Positions 56,743-64,000 of a stretch of DNA of 64,000 nucleotides are shown piece after piece (positions within the stretch are counted from its first letter, which is position 1; each line of letters starts with the position of its first letter). The notes under the pieces were generated by a model that had not been told where the DNA came from, searched no databases, and worked only from the letters and a program-made list of their open reading frames with translations. The DNA is from Leptospira noumeaensis. GTDB taxonomy: Bacteria > Spirochaetota > Leptospiria > Leptospirales > Leptospiraceae. Made by a program: the position numbers and the translations under genes. The stretch lies in assembly GCF_004770765.1 (NCBI RefSeq), contig NZ_RQFK01000028.1, positions 1-64,000 on the forward strand, read 5' to 3'.

Positions 56743-57117
56743 TTTATATCCTCCAGGCCACTGTGAACAGTGGGGCAAGTGTTAAATCGTTTTCCGCCAG
56801 GTATATATGTACGCCTAGCGTTTTTTTAAAATGAAATTGTCGGAATTTTTGGCAAGTCTAAATAGATTATTTTCCTCTTGAAACCTTTGACATCGTTCTA
56901 ACATCACCTAACGTTAATTAACCTGATCATACAAGCGACTATTTGCTAAAAAAGGACACGAAGTAGCACAACACTTCTGAATTTCCAAAATCCTAGTCCG
57001 ATTTCCAATGCTTTGCTCCATTTTAGCAGATTTAACTTCTGCTATAGCGGAAACAACTTCCCCTATTCGTTCGTGATTACGAAATCATCCTTACGAATAA
57101 AAAATAAGGAGAACTCC
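56743..57117. other. 375-base divergent intergenic region between acpP and a rhodanese-like gene
   Basis: It holds the acpP leader palindrome (56758-56773) and a TATATA run near 56805, which could be the acpP -10 region. To the right, a possible leader RNA for the plus-strand gene can form: TTTCC (57002-57006) pairs with GGAAA (57049-57053) and encloses hairpin TAGCAGA/TCTGCTA (57024-57044). No coding sequence is supported. Confidence 0.4.
56758..56773 (-). promoter_or_regulatory. Palindrome in the acpP leader
   Basis: CCACTGTGAACAGTGG, read on the plus strand, has seven-base arms around a two-base centre, just upstream of the acpP ribosome site on the minus strand. It could be an operator for a fatty-acid regulator or a short leader hairpin. 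Confidence 0.4.
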
Positions 57118-58605
57118 ATGACTCAAAAATGGATCCATACATTCACAACTTTCCTCCTACTTTCCTTTGCCGTATCTTGTACAGAAAAGAAAGAAGACAA
57201 CAATGCCTTACTTGCAGGTTTATTGCTATTTGCGGCAAACCAAGTCAAAGTTAGTTCCGCTACCGATTTGGTAAACGAGTCAGCAGATGATTACAACCAA
57301 AACAATTGGGGACTTATAACACCACAAACCTTGGCTAAATTTGTGAACAATTGGCCTGCAAACAAACCAAGCCATATCACTGGTAACCTGATCATTTTAC
57401 AACATGATGCGGCGAATCGTGTAACCGGTGGTGCAGCATTACCGTATGTAGCAGAAAATCCAAGCCAAGGAGTTTATGTATATCTTCTTGATGACTATAT
57501 ACTAGCATCCGGTGGTTCTTTTCGCTTCAACCAAACCAGAGATACTGGTTTATTTAAAGATTCAGTTCGTTACCAAGCCAATGGTCAATATGTGGATGAT
57601 TGGTTGAAAACCTTCGGAATCAATCTCTCGAAGGATTTAGTGGTCTTTGCCGTAGGGACTGGAAATGGAATCACCGGTGGTGCCTATCCTGCCAAAGGAA
57701 CAGGCGCAGGTGCTGTGCAAGAGATCACTCGTGGCGTGTATTGGTTGCGGTATTGGGGAGCTGATATCAAAAACTTGGCAATTCTCAATGGTAACTTACA
57801 CAGAAAAGCAACGGCAGCGGGAATTCCATTATCGAGCAGTCGATCAGGAATCAACTTAGAACGAAATGGTGGATTCTCAGTAAAACAGTTGCGAGTTGAC
57901 AACACTGTCCTGACATTAGGACTCGAAGATATTTATGAAATTGCAAAATCAGGAGGAAATGCAAATCTCACTGGTCTTACCGCCAAACAACAGATTATCG
58001 ATGCTAGGCCTGCCATACAATACGATGGGACTGCAGATGGATTGAATGTTGCAAGAAATGCGCTTGTAGCAAATCCAGCAAACTCAGCTTACATCACTAC
58101 GTCCTACCAGTCTTCTGGGGCACCATCAGCTTCAGCGGGGAACCAAACATTTGTTCCTTTTGAAGGAAATATCAAATCCTCAAAAACATTCCCATGGTCT
58201 GATCTTTTAAAAGATAATGCAGACGGATATGAATATTTAGATAAAGCAGCACTCAAAACACTGTTTAATACAACAAGGGCAGTTTACACTCCGGGAACAA
58301 CGATCGTTAGTCAATGTAGAACCAATTTTGAGGCTCAAGTCAATGGATTCGCATCTTTGAATATTCTTGGATATCCCACTGTGTATTATGATGGTTCACT
58401 TGTGGAATGGACAGCTCTAGTCGCAGGACATGGAACCAGTGCCGTGAACCAAGTACCATCCGACTTTAAATGGAGAACTGACATTGGAGATGTTTCAACA
58501 AAACATTGGTACAATGAACCAACTCATGTGGTTCGTCCTAGTATTGATCTCACAGCAACAACCACAAAAAAATTCATCCAAGAAGATAAGGCGTATAAGT
58601 ACTAA
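57118..58605 (+). CDS. Rhodanese-like lipoprotein, paralogue 3 (cysteine present)
   Basis: The 495-residue lipoprotein has a signal ending SFAVSC (Cys21) and is a paralogue of the 33015 and 35776 proteins: GLITPQTLAKFVNNWPANK, YWLRYWGADIKNLAILNGN, QQIIDARPAIQYDG, EGNIKSSKTFPWSD. Its catalytic loop SQCRTNFEAQVNGF holds Cys400 and shares C-R-T-N-x3-Q-V-x-G-F with paralogue 1. It ends with QEDKAYKY. I infer an envelope sulfane-sulfur carrier. Start at 57118 is supported by AAGGAGAACTCC; a terminator-like hairpin follows. Confidence 0.85.
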   Translation: MTQKWIHTFTTFLLLSFAVSCTEKKEDNNALLAGLLLFAANQVKVSSATDLVNESADDYNQNNWGLITPQTLAKFVNNWPANKPSHITGNLIILQHDAANRVTGGAALPYVAENPSQGVYVYLLDDYILASGGSFRFNQTRDTGLFKDSVRYQANGQYVDDWLKTFGINLSKDLVVFAVGTGNGITGGAYPAKGTGAGAVQEITRGVYWLRYWGADIKNLAILNGNLHRKATAAGIPLSSSRSGINLERNGGFSVKQLRVDNTVLTLGLEDIYEIAKSGGNANLTGLTAKQQIIDARPAIQYDGTADGLNVARNALVANPANSAYITTSYQSSGAPSASAGNQTFVPFEGNIKSSKTFPWSDLLKDNADGYEYLDKAALKTLFNTTRAVYTPGTTIVSQCRTNFEAQVNGFASLNILGYPTVYYDGSLVEWTALVAGHGTSAVNQVPSDFKWRTDIGDVSTKHWYNEPTHVVRPSIDLTATTTKKFIQEDKAYKY

Positions 58606-58629
58606 TCTCTTTCCCAGTTTGCACACTTC

Positions 58630-58653
58630 GTCTCCTGGCATCTGCCGGGAGAC
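58630..58653 (+). terminator. Intrinsic terminator-like hairpin
   Basis: GTCTCCTGGC (58630-58639) and GCCGGGAGAC (58644-58653) form a ten-pair stem (one G-U) with an ATCT loop, followed by ATTCTTTTGTTATTT. It probably ends the transcript of the lipoprotein gene. Confidence 0.75.
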
Positions 58654-58710
58654 ATTCTTTTGTTATTTAAAATCCCTTTTCAAAAATGTTTTGTCTGACA
58701 GTTTGTCATA

Positions 58711-60621
58711 ATGGCAAGGAACGAAAAAGAAGAATCCATTCATATAGGATTTAAAGAAACATTAGCACTCATAACCCCTTACTTTCGTAAAAAAATTTGG
58801 GAACAAACAAAGTCAGTCGTTTGGGTTGTATCCTATCTAATATTGTTCCAACTCATTGTACTCAGAATCCCCATTAAAGAAGCAGGAGTGATTTCTTTAG
58901 GAATTTTTGCTGTTATCCTTGGTTTAACCTTTTTTATGGAAGGTTTGTATTTAGGCATCATGCCACTTGGTGAAACAATTGGATTAAGACTTCCGCAAAA
59001 AGCAAACTTGTTAACAATCATGGTTTTTTGTTTGTTTGTGGGAATCGTTGCCACACTCGCAGAACCTGCCATCTCCGTATTAAAACAAAGCGGATCGGCT
59101 GTGAATCCTTGGGATGCCCCATTGTTGTTTCATCTACTCAACGAAGGTGCGGATGTGCTTTTCCTTAGCATCGCGATTGGTGTTGGTTTTTCTATCGTAT
59201 TTGGAATCATTCGTATTATTTATGGAATTTCTTTATCTAAGTTTTTAGTACCAAGTTTGATCATTCTCATTTTGATCACGATATATTCCTTTAACAACGA
59301 CAACCTAAGATTAATTTCAGGACTTGCTTGGGATTCCGGTGTGGTAGCCACTGGTTCTCTCACAGTTCCACTGATTGTGGCATTGGGTCTTGGTGTATCC
59401 AAAGCATCACGCACAAGCGACACCACAACAGGTTTTGGTGTGGTGACACTCGCTTCTCTCTTTCCCATCTTAAGTGTATTTGTTGTTGGTCTTTACTTTG
59501 CGCCAAAGTTACCCCAACCAATGTCTAAAGAAAAATTTTTTGGAAATGGAATCACTGTAGAACAATCCAAACTGATGTTTGGAGAAAAAAATCCAGAAAC
59601 TCTTTTTGGAGCACATGAGAAAGAACAAAATACCCAGTTATCAATCCATAACAAATTAGTAAAAATCATCGAAGGAATTTTGGAAAGTTTTTCCGGTTCT
59701 CTCCAAGCCATCATTCCTTTAGCCGGATGTTTGATTCTCTTTTTATACATTATCTTAAGGGAAAGTTTACCTTTTACAGATGAATTGTATTTAGGAATTT
59801 TATTTGTCTTTTTAGGACTCGCAATTTTTAATTTTGGAATCTTTTTTGGACTCAGTAAACTCGGAAGTCAAGTAGGGAACAAACTTCCCTCTTCTTTTCG
59901 TTCCATTGAACTTACAGATTCCACACGTGAAATTAGAAACTTTGATCCAAAAATTGTTATCACCGCAACGGATGAACAGGGAAAAAAGGAAGAATTCTTT
60001 TATCTAAAAGATAAAAAGTCTTTTTCTCAAATTCCGTTTCGAGAAAAAAACCATGATTCCCAATCAGAGATCTACAGTTATGTGCCAATCCATGGACCAC
60101 TTTTTGGCAAAGAAGATAATCTTTTGGGATATTTTGTCGCACTTCTGTTTGCTTTTTTATTGGGCTATAGCGCCACACTCGCAGAACCAGCGCTAAGTGC
60201 TCTTGCGACAAGTGTCGAAGAAGTAACAGTTGGAACCGTAAAAAAAGCAGTTCTCATCCAAGCAGTAGGGATTGGGGTAGGACTCGGCACTTTACTGGGA
60301 ATCTTAAAGATCTTTGTAGGGATTCCACTTTTGTACATCCTTCTACCTTCTTATATCTTTCTCGTTTTTTTAACCTTACTCAGTAAACCTGAGTTCATCG
60401 ACATTGCTTGGGATAGTGCCGGGGTAACAACAGGACCCATTACTGTTCCCCTAATCATTGTTCTGGGACTCGGAATCGGGAACCAATTGAACATTGTGGA
60501 TGGATTTGGAATTTTATCCTCCGCCGCAATCTTTCCGGTACTGACAGTGCTCATTATGGGATTGTGGATGGAGAGATCCCGAAGACAATCACTATCAAAT
60601 ATTGAGGCAGAAGAAAAATGA
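58711..60621 (+). CDS. DUF1538 membrane protein with internally repeated halves
   Basis: The 636-residue protein has two homologous membrane halves. Each has an ATLAEPA motif (first at about 114-120, second near 488) and a WDSGVVATGSLTVPLIVALG / WDSAGVTTGPITVPLIIVLG stretch, split by a soluble segment (about 395-460). This is the DUF1538 family, whose members are usually encoded next to a PII-like regulator and are presumed channels or transporters; the cargo is unknown. Its stop overlaps the PII-like gene by four bases (ATGA). Confidence 0.85.
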   Translation: MARNEKEESIHIGFKETLALITPYFRKKIWEQTKSVVWVVSYLILFQLIVLRIPIKEAGVISLGIFAVILGLTFFMEGLYLGIMPLGETIGLRLPQKANLLTIMVFCLFVGIVATLAEPAISVLKQSGSAVNPWDAPLLFHLLNEGADVLFLSIAIGVGFSIVFGIIRIIYGISLSKFLVPSLIILILITIYSFNNDNLRLISGLAWDSGVVATGSLTVPLIVALGLGVSKASRTSDTTTGFGVVTLASLFPILSVFVVGLYFAPKLPQPMSKEKFFGNGITVEQSKLMFGEKNPETLFGAHEKEQNTQLSIHNKLVKIIEGILESFSGSLQAIIPLAGCLILFLYIILRESLPFTDELYLGILFVFLGLAIFNFGIFFGLSKLGSQVGNKLPSSFRSIELTDSTREIRNFDPKIVITATDEQGKKEEFFYLKDKKSFSQIPFREKNHDSQSEIYSYVPIHGPLFGKEDNLLGYFVALLFAFLLGYSATLAEPALSALATSVEEVTVGTVKKAVLIQAVGIGVGLGTLLGILKIFVGIPLLYILLPSYIFLVFLTLLSKPEFIDIAWDSAGVTTGPITVPLIIVLGLGIGNQLNIVDGFGILSSAAIFPVLTVLIMGLWMERSRRQSLSNIEAEEK

Positions 60622-61739
60622 ATCATTGCCAAGCCATTCGACTTACCGTTGTTGTTCACAAAGACATTGCAGAAGACGTTCAAAAAGTATTTACCGATTT
60701 AGGTGTACCCTACTTCTCTCATGAACTCGGAAGGTATCCTATCCTCAAAAGAAATCATATTTTTCTTTTGAACCTATATTCCAGTGCTCAGTTGTATAAT
60801 TTACCTGTTGTTATTTTTCAAGTGCTTACAGATAAGAAAACAGAAGATTTTTTATTCAACAAAATCATTGAATCGGCAGACCTTACCATTCCTGGCCATG
60901 GTTCCATATATACTGAAGAAATTTCCGTATTTAGTCCGATGGCAGAAAATCTAGTCTACCGAAATCCCATCAAAACAAAACCGATGGGATTTACTGGGCT
61001 CACCGGAATCTTTTGTATCATCCAAAGAGGAGCCGCAGACACCATGTCGCATTACATCCTAGAAAATGGAGTGGCAGTTCCAACCATTACTTATGGTGTG
61101 GGTCGGGGCTTACGAGACCGACTTGGGTTACTCAGAATCACAATCCCCAAGGAAAAAGAAATTGTTAAGTTAATTGTCCACTCTTCTGACGCCGAACACG
61201 CGCTAGACTTTATCATTGAGGCAGGGAAACTCGATTTGCCTGGAAAAGGATTTATCTTTGAATATCCAATCAAACGAGGACTCATCAACACAAAGATCAG
61301 TCTGGATGGGCCCAAACAAGCAGCCAGCATGGAACAAGTCATATCGGCTTTAGATCATCTATATGGAAATATAGATTGGAGAAGGCAGTTTACGAACTTC
61401 CGGAAGGGTGCACGAAAAAGAAATTATTTCGAAGGTGTCAACATCCATCTCAATGCAAAAGAAGGTTTTGTTGAAAAAGTGCTGATGAAACTTTCGAAGC
61501 TCGGAATTTCAGGAGCAACCATTTCCCAAGACCGCCTAATCAAATTTGATGAAGAAAATAGTCTCTTTAACCCAGCACGTGATTCGGCAAATTTGCTCAT
61601 CCCTAAAAAAATGTTAAACGAAGTGATTTCTGAACTAGAAGCTTTAAGATTTTTTGCAGAAGAAACAGAGGGGATTGCATACACAATGGAGATTCCAAGA
61701 GCATTTTCTTATCAATCGAAAGGGAATCAGAAAAAATAA
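60618..61739 (+). CDS. PII-like regulatory protein, multi-domain
   Basis: The 373-residue protein is built of repeated PII-like beta-alpha-beta units, about three. The start AIRLTVVVHKDIAEDVQKV with GHGSIYTEEIS forms one unit, GLLRITIPKEKEIVKLIV with GKGFIFEYPIKRG a second, and NIHLNAKEGFVEKVL with AYTMEI a third, degenerate unit. GlnK-type PII proteins read ATP/ADP and effector levels and plug the channel AmtB. The overlap with the DUF1538 gene suggests that this protein regulates that membrane protein in the same way (inference). Confidence 0.8.
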   Translation: MNHCQAIRLTVVVHKDIAEDVQKVFTDLGVPYFSHELGRYPILKRNHIFLLNLYSSAQLYNLPVVIFQVLTDKKTEDFLFNKIIESADLTIPGHGSIYTEEISVFSPMAENLVYRNPIKTKPMGFTGLTGIFCIIQRGAADTMSHYILENGVAVPTITYGVGRGLRDRLGLLRITIPKEKEIVKLIVHSSDAEHALDFIIEAGKLDLPGKGFIFEYPIKRGLINTKISLDGPKQAASMEQVISALDHLYGNIDWRRQFTNFRKGARKRNYFEGVNIHLNAKEGFVEKVLMKLSKLGISGATISQDRLIKFDEENSLFNPARDSANLLIPKKMLNEVISELEALRFFAEETEGIAYTMEIPRAFSYQSKGNQKK

Positions 61740-61742
61740 AAA

Positions 61743-61780
61743 ATCCCCTCTAAACCCGAAAACATCCGGAATGAGGGGAT
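61743..61780. terminator. Hairpin after the PII-like gene
   Basis: ATCCCCTC (61743-61750) and GAGGGGAT (61773-61780) form an eight-pair stem three bases after the stop of the PII-like gene, preceded by an A-run. It may serve both convergent transcripts. Confidence 0.6.
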
Positions 61781-61814
61781 CCAATGTAACGAATCGAAAT
61801 CTATCGTTACCACT

Positions 61815-61852
61815 TTAGCAACCATCACGAGAATTTAAGTGATGGTTACTAA
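61815..61852 (-). terminator. Hairpin after fabG
   Basis: TTAG-AACCATCAC and GTGATGGTT-CTAA can form an almost continuous 13-pair stem with one mismatch (AACCATCAC 61820-61828; GTGATGGTT 61839-61847), 20 bases past the fabG stop. Another shorter stem GTAACGA/TCGTTAC (61786-61810) lies next to it. Likely the fabG terminator region. Confidence 0.55.
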
Positions 61853-61872
61853 GTTACTAAAGTATCTAAATC

Positions 61873-62634
61873 TTAGTGACCGCCACCTGGTAAAAATCCA
61901 CCACCATTGATATCAAGGATATGTCCTGTGATAAAAGAAGAGGCATCAGATGCTAGGAATGCAATTCCGTTTGCGATGTCTTCTGGAAGACCAGCACGTT
62001 TGAGTGGAATTGCTTGCACCATACCGTGTCTGATGTTTTCAGGAATTGCTTCTGTCATTTCAGTTGCGATAAAACCTGGAGCGATTGCGTTACAACGAAC
62101 TTTTCTAGAAGCCATTTCAAGAGCCACAGCTTTCGTAAAACCAATCACACCTGCTTTAGATGCAGAGTAGTTTGTTTGTCCAATGTTTCCGTTTTCACCA
62201 GAGATAGAAGAAAGGTTGATGATCGATCCACCATTTTCTTGTTTCATCATAACTTTGATGGCAGCTTGTGTACAAAGATAAGTTCCAGTAAGGTTTACTG
62301 CAATGACAGAGTCCCACTGCTCTTTTTTCATTCTCATAAGGAGAGTGTCACGAGTGATCCCTGCGTTATTGACTAGGATGTCTACAGTTCCAAATTCTTT
62401 TTTTGCTGAATCAATTAGTTTTTGAGCATCTTCTTCTACAGAAACGTTTGCTACTACTGCGATTGCTTTGTAACCTTTCGATTTTAATTCTTCAGCTGTT
62501 GCATTCGTTGCTTCTGGGTTCATATCCGCTACAACGATGTTAGCTCCAAGAGAAGCTAGTTTCAAACAAGTTGCTTTTCCAATTCCTCTTGCTCCACCTG
62601 TTACGATGGCTGTTTTTCCTGATAAACTAATCAT
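61873..62634 (-). CDS. fabG: 3-Oxoacyl-ACP reductase
   Basis: The 253-residue short-chain dehydrogenase reduces 3-oxoacyl-ACP with NADPH in fatty acid elongation. The cofactor site is TGGARGIGKA (12-21), with NNAG at 89-92, and the catalytic triad Ser143, Tyr156 and Lys160 in YSASK. The final GGG-rich tail (GGGFLPGGGH) is slightly longer than usual. It stands between plsX upstream and a hairpin cluster downstream. Many SDRs look alike; the rpmF-plsX context supports FabG. Confidence 0.9.
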   Translation of the reverse strand: MISLSGKTAIVTGGARGIGKATCLKLASLGANIVVADMNPEATNATAEELKSKGYKAIAVVANVSVEEDAQKLIDSAKKEFGTVDILVNNAGITRDTLLMRMKKEQWDSVIAVNLTGTYLCTQAAIKVMMKQENGGSIINLSSISGENGNIGQTNYSASKAGVIGFTKAVALEMASRKVRCNAIAPGFIATEMTEAIPENIRHGMVQAIPLKRAGLPEDIANGIAFLASDASSFITGHILDINGGGFLPGGGH

Positions 62635-62711
62635 TTGGTTTTTTCCTCTTTTTTTCTAATTCCTAAAAACATTTTCTAAACTAAATCAATTAAAATGAAT
62701 CCTACTGGTTT

Positions 62712-63734
62712 CTAAGCCGAATCACCGAGTATTGTTTTGTATTCACCGAGCCTGGTTCGAATCCTCTCGTTAATTCCATGTTTGGCGCACTCAGCAATGA
62801 CACGCACAGCATTTTTAACTGCCAATGCATTGGATGAGCCATGACCAATCATACAAATCCCTTCTACACCGAGTAGAAGTGCACCGCCATATTCCGCATA
62901 GTCTAAACGTTTTTTCACGGCGTTAAAAGTTGATTTTAAAAGTAAGGCACCAGTTTGTGCAAGACTGGATTGTCTGATGGAATTTTTTAAAACATTGAAT
63001 ATAGATTTCGCAAGGCCTTCTGTTGCTTTGAGAACAATGTTCCCAATAAAACCATCACAAACCACAACGTCTACTTCACGACCACCACCATAAAGATCGC
63101 GACCTTCTACGTTTCCTACAAAGTTAAATGGGATTTTTTTTAAGAGATCAAAGGTTTTTACAGAAACCGTATTTCCTTTTTTGTCTTCTTCCCCATTGGA
63201 AAGGATTCCAACTTTGGGATTTTGAATTCCAAAAAGTTCACGAGAATAAATTTCACCCATCACTGCAAATTGTGCTAAGTATTCGGGTTTACAATCTACG
63301 TTAGCACCGGCATCTAACAGAAGTACAGGTGGCCCTTCTTCTCTTGGTATATGAGCCGCAATGGGTGGGCGCAAAACGCCAGGTAGGCGGCCGAGATGTA
63401 ACAAAGCGGCGGCCATAGTAGCACCTGTGTTTCCAGGAGAAAACACACCGATACATTCTTTATCTGCTACTAAACGAACTGCTTTGACTACGGAAGAATC
63501 CTCCATAGCGCGGACTGCTATCGAAGGAGAATCATTCATACCGATGATTTCAGTAGAATGAATGACACGGACTTTCTCAGTGTCATAATCAAATTTCAAC
63601 AGGATATCAAGTAACTCTTGTTCGTCGCCAACGAGATAAACTGACAATCCGAATTCTCGAACTGCCAGTATCGCGCCCTCGACGATACCTTCAGGGCCGT
63701 AATCTCCGCTCATCGCGTCCACGGCGACCCACAT
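62712..63734 (-). CDS. plsX: Phosphate acyltransferase PlsX
   Basis: The 340-residue enzyme forms acyl-phosphate from acyl-ACP for phospholipid synthesis. The N-terminal [55 protein letters not shown] and C-terminal [23 protein letters not shown] blocks are conserved PlsX features. It sits five bases after rpmF, a widespread arrangement in bacteria. Confidence 0.95.
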   Translation of the reverse strand: MWVAVDAMSGDYGPEGIVEGAILAVREFGLSVYLVGDEQELLDILLKFDYDTEKVRVIHSTEIIGMNDSPSIAVRAMEDSSVVKAVRLVADKECIGVFSPGNTGATMAAALLHLGRLPGVLRPPIAAHIPREEGPPVLLLDAGANVDCKPEYLAQFAVMGEIYSRELFGIQNPKVGILSNGEEDKKGNTVSVKTFDLLKKIPFNFVGNVEGRDLYGGGREVDVVVCDGFIGNIVLKATEGLAKSIFNVLKNSIRQSSLAQTGALLLKSTFNAVKKRLDYAEYGGALLLGVEGICMIGHGSSNALAVKNAVRVIAECAKHGINERIRTRLGEYKTILGDSA

Positions 63735-63739
63735 AACGG

Positions 63740-63940
63740 TTAGTTATCTTCGGTCGTTTTTTTAACTTTTTGAGCGACTACGAGTTTTCCCTTATAAAAA
63801 CCGCAATAAGGGCAAACACGGTGGGACAGAACAAATGATCCACAATTGGAACACGGGTTTAAGTTAGGTTTGCCTATCGCGTGATGGGCTCTTTTTGTTC
63901 TAACTTTCGATTTTGATTTACGTCTCTTTGGGACTGCCAT
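63740..63940 (-). CDS. rpmF: Ribosomal protein L32
   Basis: The 66-residue basic protein starts [20 protein letters not shown], the typical L32 N-terminus, and carries a zinc ribbon with CSNC and CPYC pairs ([21 protein letters not shown]). It belongs to the large ribosomal subunit. rpmF-plsX is a common operon. GAGGAT precedes the ATG. Confidence 0.96.
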   Translation of the reverse strand: MAVPKRRKSKSKVRTKRAHHAIGKPNLNPCSNCGSFVLSHRVCPYCGFYKGKLVVAQKVKKTTEDN

Positions 63941-63956
63941 GGCTATCCTCTATGGA

Positions 63957-63962
63957 ATTATA
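63957..63962 (-). promoter_or_regulatory. Candidate -10 element for rpmF
   Basis: The minus strand reads TATAAT at 63962-63957, 17 bases upstream of the rpmF ATG. That is a perfect sigma-70 -10 hexamer; the expected -35 position near 63985 (TTCCAA) is a weak match. It is so close to the start that the leader would be only about ten bases. Confidence 0.4.
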
Positions 63963-64000
63963 ACTGGTTTTTACTATGTTTTGGAAAACGAATGTGAAAA

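Noticed and set aside
56887..56892. TTGACA as a promoter element for the rhodanese-like gene at 57118
   Set aside because: It lies about 225 bases upstream and no matching -10 hexamer follows at suitable spacing.

Overview
The window looks like a chromosomal segment of a spirochaete of the genus Leptospira, more likely from the saprophytic side. This is inference from several features seen together: AT-rich diderm coding style, many lipoproteins with loose spirochaetal lipoboxes, a fliN/Y-fliO-fliP-fliQ-fliR-flhB-flhA export operon, lpxD, a bacterial XPB helicase, and a ClpC with neighbours discussed below. Genes are dense, often joined by ATGA-type stop/start overlaps. I saw no rRNA, tRNA, CRISPR array, insertion sequence or prophage.

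Layout. 1-0.75 kb: possible edge-truncated gene and a non-coding repeat-like region. 0.75-7 kb: envelope and stress genes (coiled-coil envelope protein, lipoproteins, two alpha/beta hydrolases, CsgG-like lipoprotein, Dps) and the stump of a secreted trypsin-like protease. 7-11 kb: SH3 protein, aspC, XPB-type helicase, then a GC-rich structured intergenic element. 11-19.7 kb: dusA behind the flagellar export operon, then a DUF971 gene. 19.7-22 kb: one reading frame joining an alanine-symporter-like membrane domain to phosphatidylserine decarboxylase. 22-25.5 kb: beta-barrel, small genes, lpxD, OmpA-like protein.

25.5-39.6 kb holds the most system-like region. Two divergent gene sets carry glycosyltransferase-type membrane proteins (one on each side), a periplasmic tandem rhodanese, DUF4395, two pentahaem c-type cytochromes, an XRE-cupin regulator, two rhodanese-like lipoproteins, a small secreted protein and an outer-membrane barrel, followed by metZ (sulfhydrylase). 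A two-turn-spaced direct-repeat/palindrome operator lies between the regulator and the first lipoprotein. A third rhodanese-like lipoprotein lies at 57 kb. I infer an envelope sulfur (or other chalcogen) handling and redox module.

39.7-50.4 kb, all on the minus strand: a MacAB-like exporter, mtaB, a TPR protein, clpC preceded by a single gene that resembles a fusion of McsA zinc finger and McsB arginine-kinase domain, and a LolCD-like lipoprotein-release pair. 50.5-56.8 kb: two unknown membrane proteins, MORN-like protein, mscS, aroB, NUDIX, rnc, acpP. 57-61.7 kb: a plus-strand block (rhodanese-like lipoprotein, DUF1538 membrane protein, PII-like protein) placed between acpP and fabG. 61.9-64 kb: fabG, plsX, rpmF.
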